64,000 nt of DNA from Glaciihabitans tibetensis (GTDB lineage: Bacteria > Actinomycetota > Actinomycetes > Actinomycetales > Microbacteriaceae). The stretch spans positions 682,001 through 746,000 of the forward strand of contig NZ_PVTL01000001.1 of NCBI RefSeq assembly GCF_003003265.1, written 5' to 3'. Numbering within the stretch: position 1 is the first letter of the stretch; each line of letters starts with the position of its first letter. Below are positions 58,281-64,000 of the stretch, one piece after another. Position numbers and translations under genes: made by a program. The notes beneath the pieces are model-generated. The model was given only the letters and a program-made list of their open reading frames with translations. It was not told where the DNA came from and searched no databases.

Positions 58281-58378
58281 CGCGCGAGACACGGCGCGCG
58301 AGACACGGCGCGCGAGACACGGCGCGCGAGACACGGCGCGCGAGACACGGCGCGCGAGACACGGCGCGCGAGACACGG
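58281..58378. repeat. 14-bp perfect tandem repeat, 7 units
   Basis: CGCGCGAGACACGG occurs seven times without a single change (98 bases), flanked by partial copies. The perfect identity suggests recent expansion or length variation. Confidence 0.97.
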
Positions 58379-58456
58379 CGCGCAGGCTACGCTCGGTAGC
58401 AGAGTTCCGGTCATGCCCAGCGGCGACCGGACGAGCGCTGGTTGAGACGGCGCGTA

Positions 58457-58486
58457 GGACCCCGGGCGCGAGTTCGGGGTCCTTTT
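58457..58486 (+). terminator. Intrinsic terminator with no obvious upstream gene
   Basis: GGACCCC and GGGGTCC form a 7-bp stem, followed by TTTT. On the plus strand the nearest upstream gene ends 850 bases away, beyond the repeat arrays. Confidence 0.75.
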
Positions 58487-58557
58487 CAATTGTCAGCGAG
58501 GATAGTTGCTGGGCGTGTAGCCCTCGCTTCTGTGTCAAGCGCACCTACAGTGGGGAA

Positions 58558-59727
58558 ATGGCTTCCCTCGAATCTGGCAAAACTCCTCCGTCTGCACCCC
58601 CTCGCTCGTCAGAACGGTTGAACGTGTTGCTCACCGATCGGATCGGCTGGCTGGGACTGCGAAGTGGACAGATCCTGCTCACCATCGGGCTGGCAACAGC
58701 GCTGGTCTTTGCGATTGTGCAGCTCAAGCTCGTCATGATTCCGGTGATGATCGCATTGATCGTGGCAGCGGCGGCGGCACCAGTGATGCGGCTGCTCAAG
58801 CGACGGCTCTCCGCTCTCCTCGCAACCACGATCACGCTGCTCGGCGGAGTGGTCATCTTCGGCGGCATTATCACGCTGATCGTTTTCGCGGTGCAGGACC
58901 AGTACAAGGAGCTCGTTTCGTCCGCCACCGATGGGCTGGGCCAGTTCCAGGAGTTCCTCACCAACGGCCCGTTGCCGGTCGACCAGGCGATGATCGATGA
59001 CGGATTCACTGCCATCGGCGACTTCGTCACCAGCAGCCAGTTCGGATCCGGAGCCATCGCCGGTGTCTCGGTCGCGGGTGAGCTCATCACCGGCGCTCTG
59101 CTCGCCATAGTCATCCTGTTCTTCTTCCTGAAGGACGGACCGGAGATCTGGGAGTTCTTCCTCAGCCCCTTGCGCGGCGAACGCCTCGATCGGGGCCGTC
59201 GCATCGGCGTCACCGCGGTGCGCGTGCTCGGCGGGTACGTGCGTGGCACGGCGACGATTGCATTTGTGGATGCCGCGGCGATCGGTATCGGCCTTCTCGT
59301 GTTGCAGGTTCCGCTCGCACTGCCGCTGGCCGTGCTGGTGTTCCTCGGCGCGTTCATCCCGATCGTCGGTGCTACGGCGACGGGTATCCTCGCCGCGCTG
59401 GTCGCACTCGTCGCGAACGGCTGGGTGGTCGCCCTGATCGTGCTCGCGATCGTTGTTCTGGTGAATCAGCTCGAGGGCAACTTCCTTCAGCCGACCGTCA
59501 TGGCCAACTCGCTCAAGCTGCACCCGCTCGTTATCCTCGTCGCCTTGACCGCGGGGACCATCCTCGCGGGCATCGTCGGTGCGGTCCTGGCGGTGCCGAT
59601 CGCCGCAGTTGCCTGGGCCATCGCAAAGGTATGGAACCCACCCGCTGGCGCTCAGCCTGTTGTGACCGGCGGGTCGGCGCCGCGCGGCGCCAAGGCGAAG
59701 CGGGGTCAGGCGCGCACGCAGCGGTAG
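58558..59727 (+). CDS. AI-2E family transporter (YdiK/TqsA-like)
   Basis: A 389-residue membrane protein of the AI-2E transporter family with about eight spans. Conserved parts are the first pair of spans (LATALVFAIVQLKLVMIPVMIALIVAAAAAPVM), FFFLKDGPEIWEF, and the C-terminal GAFIPIVGATATGILAALVAL and QPTVMANSLKLHPLVILVALTAG. The transported molecule is not known for most members. ATG 58558 is the family start; the frame is open far upstream but reads repeats there. The C-terminal tail is basic. Confidence 0.9.
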   Translation: MASLESGKTPPSAPPRSSERLNVLLTDRIGWLGLRSGQILLTIGLATALVFAIVQLKLVMIPVMIALIVAAAAAPVMRLLKRRLSALLATTITLLGGVVIFGGIITLIVFAVQDQYKELVSSATDGLGQFQEFLTNGPLPVDQAMIDDGFTAIGDFVTSSQFGSGAIAGVSVAGELITGALLAIVILFFFLKDGPEIWEFFLSPLRGERLDRGRRIGVTAVRVLGGYVRGTATIAFVDAAAIGIGLLVLQVPLALPLAVLVFLGAFIPIVGATATGILAALVALVANGWVVALIVLAIVVLVNQLEGNFLQPTVMANSLKLHPLVILVALTAGTILAGIVGAVLAVPIAAVAWAIAKVWNPPAGAQPVVTGGSAPRGAKAKRGQARTQR

Positions 59728-59747
59728 CCAAGGCGAAACGGCTCGGG

Positions 59748-61763
59748 TCAGTGCCCGCCGCCGCCCCCGCCACCGCCGCCACCGCCCGCGGACCCGCCGC
59801 CCATTGAGCCGCCGGAGGAACTCGCCCCGGTGCTCGCCGCGTAGCTTGCCGCTGTGGCGGCCGACGTGCTGAAGGAATGCATCGACGCGCCAAAGAGCAC
59901 CGGATTGAACCCGGACGAGCCGACGTACCAGTCTGGCGAGCTATTCTCGTATCTCACCGCAAGCTCGCTCGCCCACTCTCGCTCGATGCCCCATAAAACG
60001 GCGTAGGGAAGTAACTTCTCGTAGAGCTTCACGACCTGGTTCTCGTCGCCCGTATCGACCGGCAGTGCCGAATCGACCGGCACTGTCGAGCCAACGCGCG
60101 GTGCCGAATCGACGCGGGGTGCCGAATCGACGCGCGGTGCCGACTCGACGCGCAGTGCGCCCTCGGGGCTCTGGAGCATGCGGAATCGATCCGCCTCGGC
60201 CAGGGTGAGGTACATCTTGACGCCGAGAAGGTAATCGCGAAGAGTGGCGCCCGCCGTGGTCAGAACAGCCGGAATGTAGGCACATCCCGCGCCCACGATG
60301 ACGCCGGCGATGGCCACGGGAAGCACGACTATGCCCGATATCGACGGCGCTGGGGACACGGCGAGGTTGAGAATGAAAAGAACCAGCGCCAGCGGAAACA
60401 TCGCCACGAGCGCCCACAGCAGTGCCAACCCCGGAGCCGACCGCACGGTCCGACGCAATCCGAGCTTTAGCACGCGGGCCTTGGTGTCTGTGGCCACCTT
60501 CTGGAGCTTGGTCGCGAACTTGGCGCTCGGCTTTTTGAGGCTGCGAACCTTGCCCCGGCCTGCGTCCCGACCGAACAGCGCGGCCAGCAGGTCCGCTTCC
60601 TGCTCATCGGTTCCGGCGCTGTTGAGGTAGCGCAGGGAATACTCGTCTTTTCCGTTGTCAACGATCTGGAGGTTGCCACGCACCGCCAGCGCAACCATGG
60701 CCGCCGCCATGGCCTTCTCGGCACGGCCAACGACGTTGCCGGCCACGAGGAGATTGTCCTGCTCGGGCACGCTGTACTCGGGGATGATGGTGCCCCGGCC
60801 CGCGGCATCCCTCGGCGCCCGCAGCCGCACGACGACGGCAACCAGCGACAGAACGCCGATCAGGATCATCAGCACAATTGGCAGAGCTATCGCCCAGACC
60901 GCGGGCCGTGGCGGGTCGGGGATCACGAAGGTGCCCGCAGTGAACGCGATGGCCGCCGTGACGGTTTCGCCTGGGCCGAGGTCGCTGGCACCCGCGGTGA
61001 ACACGGGCCCCGAGGCATCCGTCCCCCGCGTCACCTCGCACTGTGTCGTCGAACCGTCGGCGCCGACGTAACAGGATGCATCACCGGTGAGTGCGGTTTC
61101 GAGCTCTGGGTCGATGCGGAACCGGGCGCTCACCCGACCGAACGGCTGCGCGAAGCCGGTGCCGTTGGTGTCCCAGTACAGCTCGTCGACGCCGGTGTCC
61201 GCGAAGGAGCGCACGACATCGTGCTGGGTGTAGTCGATCACGTACGTCTGTTCTCCGTGCACGTACTCGTCGTCGCCGCCCAGAGTGAGTACAACGAAGT
61301 CGCCCTCATCGTCTTGTTCGTACGGAATGTCGTCGCCATTCTGGTCGACCACGGAGTCCACGCGGGTCTCCAGGGGCAGGCCGTTGTACTCGTCCGGTAA
61401 CGCGCGGACTATGCCGCGGTTCTGGTCCGTTTCGGGAAACTCCGCGACGAGGGTTTCCACGGTGCGCATCACCGCGGAGCCATCGTCGTCGCGACTCAAC
61501 CAATAGTCGGCGTCGTAGGAGGCGAAGGTGAAGTCCTCGACGTCCGCGTACGCCGGCGTCGCGAGCCCGACCGACGCCGCGGTGGCGAGCAGAGCGCCGG
61601 CCAGCAATGTACCCGCCAGAACTGTGCTCGCCTGAACTGTGCTCGCCAGAACAGTGCTCGCCAAAACAGTGCGCGCCAGACCCTTCTGCGCCAGAACAGG
61701 GCCAGCCGGACCAGGGCCGACCGACAGGGCTACTGCGACAGATTTTGTTCCGTTTCGCTTCAC
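59748..61763 (-). CDS. DUF2207 domain membrane protein
   Basis: A protein of about 671 residues. The signal peptide (to TPAYA, before DVEDFTF) is unusually long, its hydrophobic core being a TVLAS repeat. An extracellular DUF2207 beta domain follows (ADYWLSRDDDGSAVMRTVETLVAEF). Spans are near VWAIALPIVLMILIGVLSLVAVVV and in a pair near FPLALVLFILNLAVSP. The cytoplasmic region contains an 18-bp-encoded RVDSAP repeat and the protein ends in a run of glycines and His, typical for the family. The function is unknown. GTG 61763 is chosen to begin the signal peptide. Confidence 0.85.
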   Translation of the reverse strand: MKRNGTKSVAVALSVGPGPAGPVLAQKGLARTVLASTVLASTVQASTVLAGTLLAGALLATAASVGLATPAYADVEDFTFASYDADYWLSRDDDGSAVMRTVETLVAEFPETDQNRGIVRALPDEYNGLPLETRVDSVVDQNGDDIPYEQDDEGDFVVLTLGGDDEYVHGEQTYVIDYTQHDVVRSFADTGVDELYWDTNGTGFAQPFGRVSARFRIDPELETALTGDASCYVGADGSTTQCEVTRGTDASGPVFTAGASDLGPGETVTAAIAFTAGTFVIPDPPRPAVWAIALPIVLMILIGVLSLVAVVVRLRAPRDAAGRGTIIPEYSVPEQDNLLVAGNVVGRAEKAMAAAMVALAVRGNLQIVDNGKDEYSLRYLNSAGTDEQEADLLAALFGRDAGRGKVRSLKKPSAKFATKLQKVATDTKARVLKLGLRRTVRSAPGLALLWALVAMFPLALVLFILNLAVSPAPSISGIVVLPVAIAGVIVGAGCAYIPAVLTTAGATLRDYLLGVKMYLTLAEADRFRMLQSPEGALRVESAPRVDSAPRVDSAPRVGSTVPVDSALPVDTGDENQVVKLYEKLLPYAVLWGIEREWASELAVRYENSSPDWYVGSSGFNPVLFGASMHSFSTSAATAASYAASTGASSSGGSMGGGSAGGGGGGGGGGGH
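60052..60159 (-). repeat. 18-bp tandem repeat, 6 units, in the DUF2207 gene
   Basis: Six 18-base units of GAATCGACGCGGGGTGCC type encode six-residue units such as RVDSAP in the cytoplasmic region. Confidence 0.92.
61600..61719 (-). repeat. 15-bp tandem repeat, 8 units, in the DUF2207 signal peptide
   Basis: Eight 15-base units of GCCAGAACTGTGCTC type encode TVLAS, TVQAS and TLLAG, which form the hydrophobic core of the signal peptide. Confidence 0.9.
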
Positions 61764-61773
61764 ATCACCGAGC

Positions 61774-62679
61774 CTAGTGACCGTGCCCCTCTCGCTGGAG
61801 AGTGAGTCGCGGTCGGCGTTGAGGCAGCCCCAGCACAATCGCGACCAGAACGAGCACCATTCCCACGACCTGGAGTCCAGCGAGATTCTCGCCCGCGACG
61901 ACCATGCCCAGAGCAACGCCGGTCAGCGGATTGAGCAACCCGATCAGCCCGACAGTTGCGGCGCTGAGGTGCCGCAACCCCGCGAACCACGCGGCAAAGG
62001 CGATCGCCGTCGCGACCACGGTGACGTAGCCGAATCCCACGAGGGCGGGAGGGTCGAGGACCGGCAGTCCTCCCTCGAAGAGCACCGCAAACGGCAAGAC
62101 GACCAGCCCGCCCGCGATCAGCTGCCACGATGTCAGAGCGAGCACGCTCACGCCTGAATTCCACCTTTTGGTCAGGACGTAGCCGACAGACGACAACGCC
62201 ATGGCGGCGAGAGACGCGAGCGCACCGGCGAGGTTGGCACCGGGAAGGTTGGCACCTGCCGCGCCCGTACCTGTCAGCAGGACGCAGCAAACCCCGGCGA
62301 ACCCCGTCGCCGCTCCGATGGATGCCAGCACTCGCGGAGCCTCCCCGAGCAACGGCCAGGCGCACAGCATCATCATGGCTGCAGACAGCGCCATCAGGGT
62401 GGAGGCGATGCTCGAGGGCAGCAGCTGCGCCGCGACGTAGACGAGAACAAAAAACGCTCCGACGTTGAGCGCGCCGAGCACCGCGGACTTCCACCACCAC
62501 GCCCCTCGCGGCCGCGTGCGCACGACGAGAAGGAGAAGCAGCCCGGCTGGCAGCGCGCGTAGCACCGCCCCGTACAACGGGTAGTCGGCGGGCAGGAAGT
62601 TGCGTGTCACAAAGTATGTTGAGCCCCATGCGACGGGCGCAATGGCCGTGACGGCGATCCACCGCAAATTAGCTTCCAT
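61774..62679 (-). CDS. EamA/DMT family transporter
   Basis: A 301-residue drug/metabolite transporter with ten spans in two EamA repeats: the first begins WIAVTAIAPVAWGSTYFVTRNFLPADYPL, the second has MALSSVGYVLTKRWNSGVSVLALTSWQLIAGG and ends HLSAATVGLIGLLNPLTGVALG. It probably exports a metabolite or amino acid. ATG 62679 directly abuts an operator-like palindrome carrying a TATAGT element, so its mRNA may lack a leader. It is divergent from a MarR gene that likely represses it. Confidence 0.92.
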   Translation of the reverse strand: MEANLRWIAVTAIAPVAWGSTYFVTRNFLPADYPLYGAVLRALPAGLLLLLVVRTRPRGAWWWKSAVLGALNVGAFFVLVYVAAQLLPSSIASTLMALSAAMMMLCAWPLLGEAPRVLASIGAATGFAGVCCVLLTGTGAAGANLPGANLAGALASLAAMALSSVGYVLTKRWNSGVSVLALTSWQLIAGGLVVLPFAVLFEGGLPVLDPPALVGFGYVTVVATAIAFAAWFAGLRHLSAATVGLIGLLNPLTGVALGMVVAGENLAGLQVVGMVLVLVAIVLGLPQRRPRLTLQREGHGH

Positions 62680-62698
62680 GGAAGGTACTATACCTTCC
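62680..62698. promoter_or_regulatory. MarR-type operator overlapping the transporter -10 element
   Basis: GGAAGGTA-CTA-TACCTTCC is a perfect 8-bp inverted repeat in the divergent region. On the minus strand it contains TATAGT, placed 7 bases before the transporter ATG, so bound repressor would block that promoter. Confidence 0.75.
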
Positions 62699-62724
62699 GA
62701 GGAAGATATCTGGCGAGAGGGCAC

Positions 62725-62730
62725 TATATT
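62725..62730 (+). promoter_or_regulatory. -10 element of the MarR gene (probably leaderless)
   Basis: TATATT ends 6 bases before the MarR ATG, so transcription would begin at or next to the start codon. No clear -35 is seen. Confidence 0.5.
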
Positions 62731-62736
62731 TGGAGC

Positions 62737-63273
62737 ATGCCTGATCCCGCCGACCTGACCGATGGTGCCCCGACCACGTCTGTTGACCGAGTGGCGGCGA
62801 TCCAGCAGGAGTGGCATCGGGAGCGTCCCGAACTGGACGTCTCTCCCCTCGGCGTGATCGGCCGGATTCACCGGCTGGCGTCAGCGCTCACGCCGCAGCT
62901 CACCGAGGTCTATGCACGTCACGGACTCAGCGAGGGCGATTTCGACGTACTGGCTGCGCTTCGACGCGCGGGCTCCCCCTTTGAACGGGCACCCGGCACG
63001 CTCGCTCGCTCCACCATGGTCACCACCGGCGGGATGACCAAACGTCTCGATCGCCTGGTCGCGGCGGGATTGATCACTCGGCGGGCGTCCACCGAAGACG
63101 GTCGCCGGAGGGTCGTTGCGTTAACAACAGAGGGCAAGAGCCTCATCGATCGGGCGTTTGACGACCATCTCGAAAACGAGCGCCGGCTGCTCTCGATGCT
63201 CGAGCCGCAGGATGTTGTGCAGCTTGAGCAACTGCTGGGCCGCTGGCTGTCACGGGTCGAAGGAACGTCGTGA
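62737..63273 (+). CDS. MarR family transcriptional regulator
   Basis: A 178-residue MarR repressor. The winged helix-turn-helix is visible in LSEGDFDVLAALRRAGSPF, then MVTTGGMTKRLDRLVAAGLITRR and the wing STEDGRRRVVALTTEGKSL. It is expected to dimerise on the palindrome in the divergent region and control the EamA exporter and itself, with release by a small-molecule ligand. It converges on a second MarR gene 9 bases away. Confidence 0.93.
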   Translation: MPDPADLTDGAPTTSVDRVAAIQQEWHRERPELDVSPLGVIGRIHRLASALTPQLTEVYARHGLSEGDFDVLAALRRAGSPFERAPGTLARSTMVTTGGMTKRLDRLVAAGLITRRASTEDGRRRVVALTTEGKSLIDRAFDDHLENERRLLSMLEPQDVVQLEQLLGRWLSRVEGTS

Positions 63274-63282
63274 TCACGGTCC

Positions 63283-63768
63283 CTACGACAGCGAGTGCAG
63301 GCCGAACTTGCCGTCGGGGTCGAGAGTGCCGAGTAGTTTGGCCATAACCCGGTTGAGGTCGGCGACATCGCGCGGCTCAAGAGCGTCGATCACGGTCGCG
63401 CGCACGGTACTCACGTGCCCCGGCGCCGTCGCGACCACCTTGTTCCACCCGTCCTCGGTCAGAATCGCGTTGGTCGCGCGGCGATCCTCCGGGCACGGCA
63501 GGCGCTGAAGATAACCCCGTTGTTCGAGGCGGGATGCCACGTGGGACAGCCGCGGCAGCGTCGAGTTTGTCGCCGCAGCCAGACCCGTCATCCGCAGCGT
63601 TCGGTTCGGAGCCTCCGACAGCATCGCCAGGGTGAAGTACTCGAAGTGGGTCAGGTGAGCGTCACGCTGCAATTGACCGTCGAGCACGCCGGGCAGCAGC
63701 TCGACCACCGCTACGAACTTTGTCCACGCCGCTTGTTGCTCAGCGCTGAGCCACCGCACATCTTCCAT
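63283..63768 (-). CDS. MarR family transcriptional regulator
   Basis: A 161-residue MarR protein with HTH (MTGLAAATNSTLPRLSHVASRLEQRGYLQRL) and wing (EDRRATNAILTEDGWNKVV). It is not closely similar to the neighbouring MarR in the visible core. Its target is unknown. A membrane protein gene lies upstream on the same strand with a gap of 40 bases. Confidence 0.93.
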   Translation of the reverse strand: MEDVRWLSAEQQAAWTKFVAVVELLPGVLDGQLQRDAHLTHFEYFTLAMLSEAPNRTLRMTGLAAATNSTLPRLSHVASRLEQRGYLQRLPCPEDRRATNAILTEDGWNKVVATAPGHVSTVRATVIDALEPRDVADLNRVMAKLLGTLDPDGKFGLHSLS

Positions 63769-63808
63769 ACCCGCATTCTACCGTTGCTTGACGCTACAAC
63801 TAAGGCGA

Positions 63809-64000
63809 CTAGAAGCCGGCACCCGGTACGGACAGGAAGACGAGCTGGGCGCCGCCGAAAAAGAACAGCGCGGCCCCGGCCAAGGCGATCAGTGGCACCC
63901 AGAACGCCCGACGCCGTCGGCGCAGGCGCACAATCGTCACCACCGCGCCGGCAATAAGTACGGCCGGGGGCGCCAGCATCGCGATGAACCAGCCAAGGTT
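63809..64000 (-). CDS. Small membrane protein, N-terminal part outside the window
   Basis: An open frame enters from the right edge and stops at 63809, giving the last 63 residues of a protein. Two hydrophobic spans are visible (WFIAMLAPPAVLIAGAVVTI and FWVPLIALAGAALFFFGGAQ) separated by RLRRRRRA, which would lie in the cytoplasm. I do not recognise the family. Confidence 0.6.
   Translation of the reverse strand, partial: NLGWFIAMLAPPAVLIAGAVVTIVRLRRRRRAFWVPLIALAGAALFFFGGAQLVFLSVPGAGF

Larger units (their letters stand above)
58057..58557. other. 501-base gap holding two 14-bp arrays and a terminator
   Basis: No protein-coding gene supported. It contains degenerate and perfect 14-bp arrays and an intrinsic terminator on the plus strand with no gene upstream of it, so a short repeat-containing RNA may be made here. 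Confidence 0.6.

Noticed and set aside
58281-58378. CRISPR array
   Set aside because: The 14-bp units are directly adjacent with no spacers, and no cas genes are present.
57781-58557. Upstream extension of the AI-2E transporter gene
   Set aside because: The frame stays open through the 14-bp arrays, but the reading is an Arg/Thr repeat without family similarity. ATG 58558 gives the expected N-terminus, and a terminator lies before it.

Overview
The window is high-GC chromosomal DNA from an actinobacterium, most likely a member of the Microbacteriaceae or a close relative in Micrococcales (inferred from gene content, no search was run). Markers include mycothiol ligase MshC, the RNA polymerase-binding protein RbpA, PafB/PafC, a HelY-type helicase, ANTAR proteins, a DUF222-HNH protein and a tRNA-Leu without an encoded CCA end. 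I see no insertion sequence, prophage, rRNA or CRISPR array.

Layout. 1-6.8 kb (+): an oxidative catabolic operon of six genes (old-yellow-enzyme reductase, SDR, GMC oxidoreductase, aldehyde dehydrogenase, Ohr-like peroxidase, flavin reductase). 6.9-10.1 kb: a secreted GH26-type glycosidase and a membrane alpha/beta-hydrolase-like protein. 10.1-13.5 kb (-): a short UvrA paralogue, a VOC protein and an AraC regulator. 13.6-17.8 kb (-): a complete fructose PTS operon (fruR-fruK-fruA-ptsH). 17.9-20.9 kb: small metabolic genes and rbpA. 21-33.2 kb: a conserved actinobacterial core, with a long minus-strand run (HAD, trmI, FKBP lipoprotein, pafB, pafC, tatA, tatC, helY, lnt) and PAC2/mshC beside it. 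The proteasome genes that often lie between trmI and pafB are missing. 33.3-37.8 kb: two GAF-ANTAR regulators, uppP, an M20 peptidase and tRNA-Leu(GAG).

37.9-50.5 kb holds the most interesting system: a compact type II (aromatic) polyketide gene cluster on the minus strand. In transcription order it has a TcmI-type cyclase, its own acetyl-CoA carboxylase (fused accDA, accB, accC), ACP, SRPBCC aromatase/cyclase, cupin cyclase, KS-alpha, chain-length factor, a large ABM-ABM-FAD monooxygenase, and a second TcmI cyclase that is internally duplicated. Most junctions are 4-base stop/start overlaps. Upstream lies a LuxR-type regulator whose receiver domain has lost the phosphoacceptor aspartate. The set supplies malonyl-CoA, builds an unreduced poly-beta-keto chain, cyclises it with up to four cyclase domains and oxidises it. 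It resembles spore-pigment/pentangular polyphenol clusters, but in a probable non-sporulating actinobacterium.

50.7-64 kb: a 2H phosphoesterase, a universal stress protein, an APC permease, a lysine-rich DNA-binding-like protein, DUF2238, Nudix, DUF222-HNH, AI-2E-type and DUF2207 membrane proteins, and a divergent EamA/MarR pair with a perfect operator palindrome.

A second window-wide signal is the density of short tandem repeats. At least 17 arrays with unrelated unit sequences (12-30 bp, most often 15 bp) sit in genes and between genes. Units inside genes are always a multiple of three and fall in termini, linkers or a signal peptide. Intergenic arrays often have 13, 14 or 17 bp units.
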